From: JAOPZW01 sp963707695 | GTDB taxonomy: Bacteria; Actinomycetota; Thermoleophilia; Solirubrobacterales; Solirubrobacteraceae | DNA length: 64,000 bases | Assembly: GCA_963707695.1 (NCBI GenBank) | Contig: CAVPQY010000007.1 | Span: 62,001-126,000 of the forward strand | Reading direction: 5' to 3' | Shown: piece after piece, positions 1 through 8,099 of the stretch | How positions within the stretch are numbered: the first letter of the stretch is position 1 | Layout of the letters: each line of letters starts with the position of its first letter | Notes under the pieces: model-generated | What the model saw: the letters and a program-made list of their open reading frames with translations, nothing else | What the model was told of the DNA's origin: nothing | Database searches by the model: none | Program-made: the position numbers and the translations under genes

Positions 1-46
1 CGGCGCCTCCGAGGCCGTCCCTCGGGCGCCTGCCGGCGCATGGCGA

Positions 47-190
47 TCAGCGGTCGATGGCCGCCATGTTGGTCTCGTCGTGGCGCTCGCCGGCGGCGGG
101 GGTGAGACGCTTGAGCCTCTCGACGTGCGCGGGGCTCAGCTCGATGCGGTCGCTCAACTTCGAGAGCCTGCGACCTCGCCGCCGACCTCG
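47..190 (-). pseudogene. C-terminal remnant of an aldo/keto reductase
   Basis: Read on the minus strand, the last about 40 codons before a TGA at 47-49 give a coherent protein end, with IELSPAHVERLKRLTP followed by AAGERHDETNMAAIDR. This resembles the C-terminal helix and tail of aldo/keto reductases, where a L(S/T)P..LERL helix precedes a tail of the form AAG.RY...M. Upstream of about position 190 the frame shows no NAD(P)-binding region or other family motif and soon becomes unreadable. Only the end of the gene survives. The family call rests on pattern memory, so confidence is moderate to low. Confidence 0.35.
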
Positions 191-568
191 GCCGGACGAG
201 GTCTCGACCTACGACCGCCGAGGCCTGCTCCGCTCAGACCACGCGCTGAGGCTGCGCGGAAGCGGGCGGCCGCGGTGGACCGGCGGAGCCGTCGAGCGCG
301 ACCGACCGGAGCTGACCCCGTCGTCGACGCGGACCTCAGCCACGCCTCCGCGCGGCGCCGCTCGCCGACCGCCATGCCGGCGGCGATCGCCCGGATTTCA
401 CCCGAGCCGGGTGATGCCGGCATGCGCCCGGCCTCCGATGATCGCCGCCCACCTGCTGAGCGGCGGATCGGTGGAGGGTGATGGCGACGACCACCTCCGG
501 CTCCTCGCCCGCCCGCGAGCCGACCCGACATGCTCGCCACAGGCGGGCCGAGCGAGGAGCACCGAGCG
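191..568. other. Non-coding stretch before the AI-2E permease
   Basis: No convincing gene is visible here. Open frames run through on both strands, but they are arginine-rich shadows typical of high-GC DNA. The stretch contains a long imperfect inverted repeat (373-424) and ends with the ribosome binding site GAGGAG (554-559) of the next gene. Confidence 0.5.
373..424. repeat. Large imperfect inverted repeat
   Basis: The arms CATGCCGGC (373-381) and GCCGGCATG (416-424) are perfect complements. They enclose a second stem, ATCGCCCGG (386-394) with CCGGGTGAT (407-415), which pairs apart from one G-T wobble. Bases 382-385 form a bulge and the loop is 12 bases. It has no T tract, so it is not a classic terminator. 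It could be a REP-like element or the remains of a mobile-element end. Confidence 0.5.
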
Positions 569-1654
569 ATGGAGTCCGAGGGCAACGTGCAGTTCCAGGC
601 GCCCAGGTGGCTCAGGGACCTCGGGTTCTCGTCGTGGCTGCTGGTCGGGTTCGTCCTGATCATCATCGGGGTCATCTGGCTGCTCGGCAAGACGTCGACG
701 ATCGTCATGCCGGTCATCCTCGCCACCGTGCTCGGCGCGGTCGCCGGACCCGGCGTGGACTGGCTGGAGCGCCACCGGGTGCCGCGCGTCGGCGGAGCGA
801 TCCTCGTCCTGCTCGGGCTCGTCGCCATCGGCGTGCTCATCTTCTGCCTCGTCTTCGGCGGCATCTCCTCCAACTCGGGCGAGATCTCGGCGAAGATGAA
901 CCAGTCGCTGGACAAGATCCAGGGCTGGTTGGGCGACCTCGGCATCGACGACACGACGAGCGCCAAGGAGGACCTGCAGAAGGCCGCGCCCGAGATCCGC
1001 ACGACGCTGCTGAGCGGGGTCGCGGCGGGCGTCGAGGGCCTCAAGTCGCTGGGGTTCTTCCTGGCGTTCGCGATGCTCAGCACGCTGTTCGTGCTCAAGG
1101 ACGGACCCGTGATGCGCCGCTTCGTCAACCGGCACATGGGCGTGCCCGAGCGGGACGCCGAGATCGTCACGAGCAACATCGCCAAGTCACTGCGCAGCTA
1201 CTTCCTGGCCCTGACGATCATCGCCGCGTTCAACGCCGTCCTGATCGGGGGCGCGGCGCTGATCCTCGGCGTGCCGCTCGCTGGGACGATCGCGGTCGTC
1301 ACGTTCGTGGGGGCCTACGTGCCGTACCTGGGCGCATGGGTGGCCGGCGGCTTCGCGGTGCTGATCGCCCTCAGCACCGGGAGCACGGACGACGCGCTGA
1401 TCATGGCGGTCGTCGCGCTCCTCGCCAACAGCGTGCTCCAGCAGCTGATCCAGCCGTTCGTGATGGGCGCGACGCTGAGCCTGAACCCCCTCGTGGTGCT
1501 CATCGTGACCATCAGCGCCGGCACGCTGTTCGGGATGGTCGGGCTGACCCTCGCCGCCCCGCTGACCTCCGCGGCCGTGCACATCGCCAACGAGCTCCAG
1601 GCCCGCAGCGATGGCGCGGCAAGAGGTCAGCCGACGCCGGCGCCGTCCGGGTAG
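569..1654 (+). CDS. AI-2E family transporter (PerM-like permease)
   Basis: A 361-residue polytopic membrane protein. Segments near the N-terminus (LVGFVLIIIGVIWLLG) are followed by a soluble insert rich in D, K and S, and then a block of membrane helices. The insert and the motif with LTLAAPL near the end match the AI-2E/PerM family (UPF0118). Some family members export autoinducer-2 and others are Na+/H+ antiporters or of unknown function, so the substrate is not known. The ATG at 569 is preferred over the in-frame ATG at 530 because GAGGAG lies 9 bases upstream. The next membrane gene follows after 33 bases on the same strand. Confidence 0.8.
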   Translation: MESEGNVQFQAPRWLRDLGFSSWLLVGFVLIIIGVIWLLGKTSTIVMPVILATVLGAVAGPGVDWLERHRVPRVGGAILVLLGLVAIGVLIFCLVFGGISSNSGEISAKMNQSLDKIQGWLGDLGIDDTTSAKEDLQKAAPEIRTTLLSGVAAGVEGLKSLGFFLAFAMLSTLFVLKDGPVMRRFVNRHMGVPERDAEIVTSNIAKSLRSYFLALTIIAAFNAVLIGGAALILGVPLAGTIAVVTFVGAYVPYLGAWVAGGFAVLIALSTGSTDDALIMAVVALLANSVLQQLIQPFVMGATLSLNPLVVLIVTISAGTLFGMVGLTLAAPLTSAAVHIANELQARSDGAARGQPTPAPSG

Positions 1655-1687
1655 GACCCTCGGACGGACGCCGTCCGCCGCGCTCCC

Positions 1688-2584
1688 GTGCCACCGAGCG
1701 GCCAGGGACCCTCGAAGCCGAGCTTCACGCGCCGCCTGGCGTCGCTCTCCACCCGCATCGGGTCACTCGTGCGGGCCATCGAAGAGAGTGACGAGGCCCG
1801 CATCGAGGAGGCGGTCCTGCGCCTCAGCCGCTCCCGGCGGGTGTTCGCTCCACTCGCGTTCGCGATCGGGGCCTTCGCGTTGCTCTTCGGCGGCCTCAGG
1901 CTGCTCGTGTCCAACTGGCGCCTCACGCTCGTCCAGCTCCTGCCGGCGATGTGGATCTGGCTGGCGATGGCCGACCTCAAGGCGCACGCCCTGCGCGGCA
2001 GCTCGTTCCACGTGCTCCGCGGCCCGGTGCTCGTCCCGATCATCCTGGTCATCGTCGCCATCACCGCGGCGAGCTTCTTCCTCAACGCCGTGTTCGCGTT
2101 CGCGATCACGCGGCCAGGTCGCCCCGAAGTCCGGCCGGCGGTCGCCCGCGCGCGGCGCCACCTGACGCCGATCCTGGCCTCAGGCGCCGTCGTGGGCCTG
2201 CTGCTCGCGATCTCGACGACGGTGATGACGCGGTGGGAGCGCCCGTGGTTCACGCTCTCGCTGGGCATCGTCATCGGGCTGATGATGGTCGGGTACGTCG
2301 CCGTGCCCGCGCGCCTGATCGGCGTCAAGCCGACGCAGTCGAGACGCGACAAGCTCGTGACGACGGCGGTCGGCGGCGTCCTGGGCGTGACGGTCTGCAC
2401 ACCGCCCTACCTCTTGGGGCGGCTGGGCATCCTGATGCTGGGCTCGAGCGTCCTGCTGATCCCGGGGATCATCGTCCTCGCGCTGGGCGTCACGCTGCAG
2501 GCGGGCACGACGGGCGCGGTCAGCGCGATCAAGATGAGCGTCAGCCTCACCGGCAGCCGTCCCGCGTCGGAAGATCATCCCTGA
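1688..2584 (+). CDS. Conserved polytopic membrane protein, unknown function
   Basis: A 298-residue protein starting at GTG 1688. The first 50 residues are soluble and charged (MPPSGQGPSKPSFTRRLA onward). At least six hydrophobic segments follow, such as VFAPLAFAIGAFALLFGGL and VLVPIILVIVAITAASFFL, and a hydrophilic tail ends in PASEDHP. No enzymatic motif was recognised. It lies 33 bases after the AI-2E permease on the same strand and may share its transcript. Codon use looks native. Confidence 0.65.
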   Translation: MPPSGQGPSKPSFTRRLASLSTRIGSLVRAIEESDEARIEEAVLRLSRSRRVFAPLAFAIGAFALLFGGLRLLVSNWRLTLVQLLPAMWIWLAMADLKAHALRGSSFHVLRGPVLVPIILVIVAITAASFFLNAVFAFAITRPGRPEVRPAVARARRHLTPILASGAVVGLLLAISTTVMTRWERPWFTLSLGIVIGLMMVGYVAVPARLIGVKPTQSRRDKLVTTAVGGVLGVTVCTPPYLLGRLGILMLGSSVLLIPGIIVLALGVTLQAGTTGAVSAIKMSVSLTGSRPASEDHP

Positions 2585-2625
2585 GGGGTGATGTCCCTCG
2601 CCGGGCGCCCGGCGAGGCTCGGGAC

Positions 2626-2877
2626 GTGACCACCGAGACGCTCTGGAGCCGCACGGGCCGGCGGCCGGTGCTGGCCGCCGGGAACTCCAACGGCGACGTG
2701 CCGATGCTGCACTTCACCCAGCACGCGGACAAGCCCTCGCTGCGCCTGCTCATCCTGCACGACGACAGCAAGCGCGAATTCGACGACACGGCGGGCGCCG
2801 AGCAGGCGCTCGACCGAGCCGCCGCGGACGACTGGACGGTCGTCAGCGTCGGCAACGACTGGGCGACCGTCTTCTGA
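2626..2877 (+). pseudogene. C-terminal fragment of a HAD-family phosphatase
   Basis: An 83-codon frame beginning at a GTG carries the end of a haloacid dehalogenase-type phosphatase. The Mg-binding motif IV region reads RRPVLAAGNSNGDVPML, and the typical tail is present, with a HDDSKREF block, GAEQALDRA and a final WTVVSVGNDWATVF. Intact relatives are several times longer and carry the nucleophilic DxD near the N-terminus. That part is absent here, because the upstream DNA is the end of the preceding membrane gene. It is therefore a truncated remnant, although a short peptide could still be made. Confidence 0.7.
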
Positions 2878-2881
2878 CGCA

Positions 2882-2910
2882 GGAACGGCCGCCCGGAGCG
2901 CGGCCGTTCC
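2882..2910. terminator. Hairpin terminator between convergent genes
   Basis: A perfect 11-base-pair stem, GGAACGGCCGC (2882-2892) with GCGGCCGTTCC (2900-2910), and a 7-base loop. It lies 4 bases after the HAD remnant stop and 43 bases from the end of the convergent DUF1269 gene. It could serve both directions. No T tract follows, as is common in high-GC actinobacteria. Confidence 0.65.
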
Positions 2911-2953
2911 CGGTCCGGCGCCCGGTCAGCGCCTGGTCATCGCCGGCGAAGGG

Positions 2954-3451
2954 CTAGGTCGGGAGCGCGTCGAGCTCCTTCGCCAGCTCCTTGCCGTCCG
3001 CGTCGATCTGGCGCTCTTCGCTCTTCACGGCCCGGGCGAGCGCCTTGTCGAGCTGCTCCTGGACGCGCGACTTGCCGATCACGACCAGGGCGGCCTGGCC
3101 GGCGTCGAGCTGCTCGCCGAGCTCCTTGGCGTCACTGCGCGACATGCCGCCCATGACGTGCCCGATCCCGCCACCCGCAGCAGCGCCGGCGACGGCCGCA
3201 CCGAGCACCGCCGGCGGGAAGATGACGCCGACGAGCGCGCCGACGGCTGCGCCCGTCCAGGCGCCGTGCTGGGTGGGCTTCTCGTGCTTGGTGACGTGCA
3301 CCTTGCCCTCGTCGTCCTTGGACATCAGCGCGACGTCGTAGCTGCCCACGAGCTTCTCGGAGTGCAGCTCGAGGAGGACGTCGTAGTCGGCTTCGGCGCC
3401 CGCACGGTCGGCGTACACCGCCGCGTACACGAACACTGGGTCATCGGCCAT
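2954..3451 (-). CDS. DUF1269 domain membrane-associated protein
   Basis: A 165-residue protein. The start at ATG 3451 (MADDPVFVYAAVYADR) is chosen because AAGGAGG lies just upstream; the longer frame to 3511 has no such site. A soluble alpha/beta part (residues 1-70) is followed by a glycine/alanine-rich hairpin-like membrane segment (GAWTGAAVGALVGVIFPPAV, then GAAAGGGIGHVMGGM). A soluble domain ends in AKELDALPT. This layout is that of DUF1269 proteins, which are linked to stress but have no known biochemical role. Confidence 0.75.
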   Translation of the reverse strand: MADDPVFVYAAVYADRAGAEADYDVLLELHSEKLVGSYDVALMSKDDEGKVHVTKHEKPTQHGAWTGAAVGALVGVIFPPAVLGAAVAGAAAGGGIGHVMGGMSRSDAKELGEQLDAGQAALVVIGKSRVQEQLDKALARAVKSEERQIDADGKELAKELDALPT

Positions 3452-3610
3452 CGTCTGCCTCCTTCGGTGGGGTGCGTCCTTCGCGACGTCCGGGCACGGC
3501 GGGGACGCCATCGACGCGCACGCTACGAACCGCCGTCGCAGCCCACATCATCCGAAGAGGGTGGGACCCGAGGCGTGCTCGGTGGTGACCCAGCGGCGCA
3601 GGCGCGCCGA

Positions 3611-5050
3611 TCAGAGGTCGTAGGAGATGCCGGCGTGCCCGCGCGCCGCCAGGCGCGCCTTCAGCGACGCCAGGGTCTCGCTGCCGGGGGCCAGCGCCTC
3701 GGCCACCCCCATGGCCGAGTAGACGGCCGACTCCTGCAGGTCCATGCCGGTGGTGTACTGGCCGCTGAAGTACAGGCCCCTGCGCCCCTGCAGCGGACCC
3801 AGGGCGCGCGCGGCGCGGATCGTCGAGCGGCTGATGAGCGGGTGCCTGAACCGCCGTTCCAGCAGGATGTGCTTCGGGTCCGCGCGCCGGCGCTGGGCCC
3901 ACGACTTGAACACGTGGAGAGGCGCGCCCGAGGCAGGCGCGTCCTGCAGGGCGCCGAGCCAGGCGCTCCCCTCGCATCTGCGCCCGTCGACGCCCGCGTT
4001 GTAGGCCGCCCAGTTGCGGCGATCGCGGTGCACGTAGGCCGCGTCGGTGTGGATCAGCAGGCGCGAGGTGAAGTACCGGTACTCGTCGAGCACCGCCGTG
4101 ATGTCGGCGAAGGCGGGCAGGGGACGCAGCAGCTCGCGTCCGACCCGCGCAGGCGCGTTCAGCACCACGAAGCGATAGGGCCCCCGCCGGCCCGCGGGGG
4201 TCTGCAGGAACCAGCCCGCGCGGTTCCGCCTCAGGGCCCGCGTGGGCGTGCAGACGTGCACGTGCACGGTCGGGCTGCGGTCCAGCAGGCGCTGCAGGTT
4301 GCCCTGCAGCCCGATCTTCGAGGTGTACGTCGTGGCGCCGTCGACGATGTTGGCCGGGAACGCCAACGCGAAGGTCTGCAGGATCGACCGCGCCGACGCT
4401 CGCAGCGCGTCGGCCCGCGAACACCCGATCGTCGCCGTGATCCAGGGGTGCAGGACGTCGTCCTTGAACGACGGCCTGACGGGCAGGCTGCGGATCCATG
4501 CGTCGACGGTGACCTCCCACGACATCTCGGAGAGCACCGCCTGCCGCGCGAGCTGCGTGAACATCGCGAAGTCGACCGCGTGCAGCGGCGTCGCGAGCGG
4601 GTGCGACGACGAGAAGACGGGCGCGCCCCCGGCCATCGGGAAGATGCACAGGCTGCCGGGAGCCTGCAGCGTGTCGTCGGCGCCGGCGTGGTCGGGGTCG
4701 TAGAGGCCGAGCTCCTCGAGGAGCGTGACGTAGATGGGGTGCGTGTCGGGATGGAAGAACTGCGCGCCGAGGTCGACGGTGATCCTCCGCCCGTGGTGGC
4801 GGATCACCCGCGAATCGCAGTGCCCGCCGATCCGGGATCGCGCCTCGAGGAGGTCGACGTCGAAGGTGCCGGCCAGGAAGTAGGCCGCGGCCACGCCGCC
4901 CGCTCCGGCGCCGATGACGGCGACGCGCTCGCGCCGCGATGGCCGTCGGCCGCTGCCGGCGGCGCCGGCCGGCACGTCGGCCGTGAGCGCCGCGCCGGCA
5001 CCGATCGTCGCCAGGCCGAGCGCACCCTCGAGGACCTCGCGGCGGGTCAT
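3611..5050 (-). CDS. Tat-exported FAD-dependent amine oxidase-like protein
   Basis: A 479-residue flavoprotein. The N-terminus MTRREVLEGALGLATIGAG is a twin-arginine signal. The FAD-binding dinucleotide fold follows (VAVIGAGAGGVAAAYFLAG, then LLEARSRIGGHCDS). The C-terminus carries the usual second FAD contact region (GLYFSGQYTTGMDLQESAV). It belongs to the flavin amine oxidase / NAD(P)-binding Rossmann superfamily; the substrate is unknown. An in-frame GTG at 5104 would add 18 residues before the twin arginines and is less likely. It is divergent from the DUF456 gene across a 233-base intergenic region. Confidence 0.75.
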   Translation of the reverse strand: MTRREVLEGALGLATIGAGAALTADVPAGAAGSGRRPSRRERVAVIGAGAGGVAAAYFLAGTFDVDLLEARSRIGGHCDSRVIRHHGRRITVDLGAQFFHPDTHPIYVTLLEELGLYDPDHAGADDTLQAPGSLCIFPMAGGAPVFSSSHPLATPLHAVDFAMFTQLARQAVLSEMSWEVTVDAWIRSLPVRPSFKDDVLHPWITATIGCSRADALRASARSILQTFALAFPANIVDGATTYTSKIGLQGNLQRLLDRSPTVHVHVCTPTRALRRNRAGWFLQTPAGRRGPYRFVVLNAPARVGRELLRPLPAFADITAVLDEYRYFTSRLLIHTDAAYVHRDRRNWAAYNAGVDGRRCEGSAWLGALQDAPASGAPLHVFKSWAQRRRADPKHILLERRFRHPLISRSTIRAARALGPLQGRRGLYFSGQYTTGMDLQESAVYSAMGVAEALAPGSETLASLKARLAARGHAGISYDL

Positions 5051-5180
5051 CCACGCCGCGGGCACCGGGAGCCCGGGACGACCTGGATGGCGGGAACCGC
5101 TCACGCCGACCCACCTGACCACAGCGGTGGCCGGGGCACAAGGCGCCGATCCGCGTCCAAGACTCGGGGTTGCGCAACGA

Positions 5181-5206
5181 TGGCGACCGTGCAGCCGCGG
5201 TCGCCA
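5181..5206. repeat. Inverted repeat in divergent intergenic region
   Basis: TGGCGACCG (5181-5189) and CGGTCGCCA (5198-5206) are perfect complements separated by 8 bases. It lies in the 233-base space between the divergent flavoprotein and DUF456 genes. An operator or an RNA hairpin is possible; nothing else identifies it. Confidence 0.35.
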
Positions 5207-5283
5207 CAGCATCTCGGGTCGGGCGTGGCGGCTCCGCGGTCGGTCGTCGCCGACCGACCGGCCGCGTCCCGGGCGGTCCGGCG

Positions 5284-5763
5284 GTGAGCGACCCCGGAGT
5301 CGTGCTCATCGGCCTGGCGATCGCCACGGGCATCGTCGGGGTCGTCGTGCCCGTGCTCCCCGGGGCGCTGCTGGTGTGGGCCGCCATCGCCGCGTGGGCG
5401 CTCGTGGTCGGCTCCGGGACCGGGTGGGCGGTGCTGGCGATCGCGACCCTGCTCATCGGCGGCGCCCAGGTCGTGAAGCTCCTCGTGCCCGGACGGCGCC
5501 TGCGCGAGGCGGGCGTCCCCAGGCGGTCGATCCTCGCCGGCCTGCTGCTCGCGGTCGTCGGCTTCTTCCTGATCCCCGTCGTGGGCTTCTTCCTCGGCTT
5601 CCCCCTCGGCATCTACCTCGAGGAGCGCCGCCGGCTCGGCGGACACCCGTCGGCCTGGCGCTCCACCCGCGCGGCGCTGCGCGCGATGGGCTTGTCGATC
5701 GTGATCGAGCTGTCGGCCACGGTGCTCGCCGCCGGCGCCTGGCTGGCGGCGGTCCTGAGCTGA
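5284..5763 (+). CDS. DUF456 family small membrane protein
   Basis: A 159-residue hydrophobic protein from GTG 5284. It shows the DUF456 pattern: glycine-rich membrane segments (GIVGVVVPVLPGALLVWAA, then LLLAVVGFFLIPVVGFFLGF) and a conserved FPLGIYLEE turn followed by a cytoplasmic stretch. A final hydrophobic segment, LSIVIELSATVLAAGAWLAA, ends the chain. The function of the family is unknown. Confidence 0.75.
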   Translation: MSDPGVVLIGLAIATGIVGVVVPVLPGALLVWAAIAAWALVVGSGTGWAVLAIATLLIGGAQVVKLLVPGRRLREAGVPRRSILAGLLLAVVGFFLIPVVGFFLGFPLGIYLEERRRLGGHPSAWRSTRAALRAMGLSIVIELSATVLAAGAWLAAVLS

Positions 5764-5823
5764 GCACCCGCGTTCGGCGCGCGGCGTCGGCGCGGGCCGA
5801 GCGCGCCGGCGCCGGTGCGGGCG

Positions 5824-6030
5824 TCAGGCGGGCGAGACGACGACGTGCTTGACCTCCGCCATGTAGCGCCCGGCGGCCGCGGAGGCCTCCTCCGCGGTGC
5901 TCCCGCTCTGCCGGGCGTCGAGGTAGGCCGCGTACCAGTCCCACCAGTCGTGCGGAGGGGCGACCGCCTCGAACGAGCCGTGGCGCTCGGATGTCTCGTG
6001 CAGCAGGTCCGCGAGCGAGGCGACGTCCAT
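5824..6030 (-). CDS. Small conserved protein coupled to a VOC protein
   Basis: A 68-residue protein, MDVASLADLLHETSERHG onward, with PPHDWWDWYAAYLDARQSG and a C-terminal helix. It starts 1 base after the stop of the upstream VOC gene, so translation is probably coupled. The DWWDWY.AYL pattern occurs in small actinobacterial proteins found beside or fused to glyoxalase-like proteins. The function is unknown. Confidence 0.6.
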   Translation of the reverse strand: MDVASLADLLHETSERHGSFEAVAPPHDWWDWYAAYLDARQSGSTAEEASAAAGRYMAEVKHVVVSPA

Positions 6031-6031
6031 C

Positions 6032-6499
6032 TCAGTCCTCCCACTCCCGGCCCGGGAGGCGCGTCGTGACCTCCTGGAGCAGCCACCCGTTGCCGTCGGG
6101 GTCGCGGAACGACGCGTACGCGAAGTAGGAGCGCCCTTCCAGCGACTCGAAGCCCGGAGGCCGCTGCTCGTACACCTCGCCGACCTCGACGCCGCGGCGG
6201 AGCAGCTCCTCCCGGGCGGCGTCGATGTCGTCGACCGCGAGGATCAGCCTCTCGGCGGACCCCGGCTCGGACGCCGTGAGGCCCGTGCCGAAGTGGATCG
6301 AGCACTGCGAGTGCGGCGGCGTCATCTGGACCGCTCGGAAGCTGTCGCCCCCGGCCAGGTCGACGTCGAGCCGCCAGCCGAGGCGCTGATAGAAGCTCTT
6401 GGCCCGATCGACGTCCGAGACGGGCAACGTCACGACCTCGAGCTTCATGTCGATGGTCCCCACCTCGGGGGTCTCCCTCGAAGTCTCGGTGCGGCTCAT
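6032..6499 (-). CDS. VOC superfamily (glyoxalase/bleomycin resistance-like) protein
   Basis: A 155-residue protein starting at ATG 6499 with GGAGG upstream. It has two betaalphabetabetabeta modules: MKLEVVTLPVSDVDRAKSFY, a middle part ending in SIHFGTGL, a second strand set from LILAVDDIDAAREELLRRG, and a metal-site-like end in FRDPDGNGWLLQEV. Such proteins are vicinal-oxygen-chelate enzymes or binding proteins; the substrate cannot be told. It is the first gene of a two-gene unit with the small protein at 5824-6030. Confidence 0.8.
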   Translation of the reverse strand: MSRTETSRETPEVGTIDMKLEVVTLPVSDVDRAKSFYQRLGWRLDVDLAGGDSFRAVQMTPPHSQCSIHFGTGLTASEPGSAERLILAVDDIDAAREELLRRGVEVGEVYEQRPPGFESLEGRSYFAYASFRDPDGNGWLLQEVTTRLPGREWED

Positions 6500-6669
6500 G
6501 GTGACCTCCGTGGGTCGAGTGGTCTCGCGGCAGCGTGTCGCTTCTCGTCGGCTGTCGCGCCCGTGACGGTCACTGGTCCTGGCCCGGGACGAGCAGGAGC
6601 TCGGGAAGCGGTCGGGTAGGGTGAGCCGGAAGGCCATCGAAGTGGCATCTGCCACGTGAAGGAGCCGCC

Positions 6670-6960
6670 ATGCACGCCGTCGTTCGAACCTATTCGGGGC
6701 AGGGAGCGTCCGAGCTCTTCGACCTCCTCGGGCAGCGCGAGGAGGACGTGCAGGCCCTCATCAGCGGAGTCCCGGGGTTCGTCAGCTACGCGGCCGTTCG
6801 CAGCGACGACGGCGGCGTGACGGTGACGGTCTGCGAGGACCAGGCCGGGGCGGACGAGTCCTCCCGGCGCGCGGCCGAGTGGGTCAAGGAGAACCTGGGC
6901 GCGACGGCGAACCCGCCGGCGATCACCCAGGGGGACACGGTCCTCCACTTCAGCTCCTAG
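6670..6960 (+). CDS. Small ferredoxin-like (dimeric alpha/beta barrel) protein
   Basis: A 96-residue protein from ATG 6670 with AAGGAG 7 bases upstream. The order beta (MHAVVRTYSG), helix (ELFDLLGQREEDVQALI), beta (FVSYAAVRSDDGGVTVTVCE) and helix (ESSRRAAEWVKENL) is that of antibiotic-monooxygenase-like or stress-responsive dimeric barrel proteins. No catalytic residue is identifiable. It is divergent from the VOC gene. Confidence 0.65.
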   Translation: MHAVVRTYSGQGASELFDLLGQREEDVQALISGVPGFVSYAAVRSDDGGVTVTVCEDQAGADESSRRAAEWVKENLGATANPPAITQGDTVLHFSS

Positions 6961-6993
6961 GAGGCCTCGTCGCGGCGCACGCCCTCCGCGTGG

Positions 6994-7560
6994 TCATCCG
7001 TCGACGAGGGCGTCGAGCCGCCGGTGCATGGCGGCCGCCGGTGCCGCGCGCATCGCGAGGTTGCGCAGCGTCGTGGCCGCAGGGTTGCGCAGGTGGGCGA
7101 GCGCGCTCATCCGCCGCGACTGGCGGGCGATGTCGTCGGCTCGCGGCTTGCGGGAGCGCTCGTAGGCGCGGAGCGCTTCCGGTGCCGCGGCCCCGTCCGC
7201 GAGCGACCTCGCCAGCGCCGACGCGTCCTCGACCGCCTGGCAGCCGCCCTGGCCGAGGTTCGGCAGCATGGCCGTGTGCGGCGTCGCCGAGCAGCGCGAC
7301 GCGACCTCAGGTCCAGGTCGAGGCCCTCGCGCGGCGGCGGTGGTCATCGCGGCAGCGGGGTCGGGGATGGGCTCGTGCGAGCCCGCGAAGCGCCGGCCAG
7401 CCGATCGCGCTCCTCCGCCTCCGAGCCGTCGGCCGCCTCGGGAGCGCGGGACGAGGCGACCAGTGAGCCGACCGTCCGGAGCGGCGCGGCGCCGAACAGT
7501 GCTGCGCGCCTGCAGCTCGGCGACGGCGTCGACGTCGAGCCGTCGACCGGCTCGTCGCGC
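6994..7560 (-). pseudogene. Broken FAD-dependent monooxygenase
   Basis: The minus strand encodes the C-terminal half of a PHBH-type FAD monooxygenase: MLPNLGQGGCQAVEDASAL, YERSRKPRAD, and a tail with LAHLRNPAATTLRN ending in RRLDALVDG. The conserved LLGDAAH motif just upstream is in another frame, because an extra G near 7273 turns GCACACGCC into GCACACGGCC. Further upstream only fragments match: FAGSHEPIP and a piece reading ARSTVRRR. The distance between them is too short, so internal sequence is deleted. At least one frameshift plus deletion makes this a decayed gene. Confidence 0.75.
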
Positions 7561-8099
7561 TCCAGGGCGCGAGCGGTCCCCGTGTCGACGTCGGCGACCG
7601 CCCGGGATCCCGCCTCGGTGGGACGCTCTGGTCAAGCGGCGCCGAAGGCGGTCGCCCGCCGGAGCGCAGCATCGCGGTTGCATCGCGCCGATGCGCCTGA
7701 TCGACCGAGCTCGTGGCACGCTGGAGGAGGTAGATGTCCTGGCCACCGTTCATCTCACGCGGCCAGTGCTCGAGCAACCGGCCGTCGAAGTGGGCCGCGA
7801 CGGCCTGCTCGCCGAAGCCGCCGCCCACCACGCGGACCCTACTGCTCGCCACTCAGACGGCCGCCCGTCTCATTGTGCTCGTGGTAGAGGAAGCCGCGCT
7901 CGTCGTCGTCCTCGATCGCAGCGGGCACCTCACCACCACGGTCGTCCGCGGAAGCGTCGAGAACAGCAAGCACCCATCGAGTTCGAGCCTGCTCGTTCGA
8001 CCACCACGGCCAGGGTCCCCAGCTCTGCATCGGGAGGTGGCTGAAGAGCGCGACGAGCATCGGGTGGGTCACCTGCCCGTGACGGCGCCAGGCACGTCA
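7561..8099. other. Stretch without an assignable gene
   Basis: Several short frames are open, but none was recognised. A minus-strand frame from GTG 8072 to 7839 has a protein-like composition with many tryptophans (MQSWGPWPWWSNEQARTR). Another minus frame ending near 7740 reads HFDGRLLEHWPREMNGGQ. Neither has a clear ribosome binding site or known motif. The G+C content seems slightly lower than in neighbouring genes, consistent with decaying DNA between two pseudogenes. Confidence 0.4.

Noticed and set aside
7839..8072. Tryptophan-rich minus-strand frame of 77 codons
   Set aside because: No ribosome site, no known motif, and it lies between two pseudogenes; noted only within the unassigned stretch.
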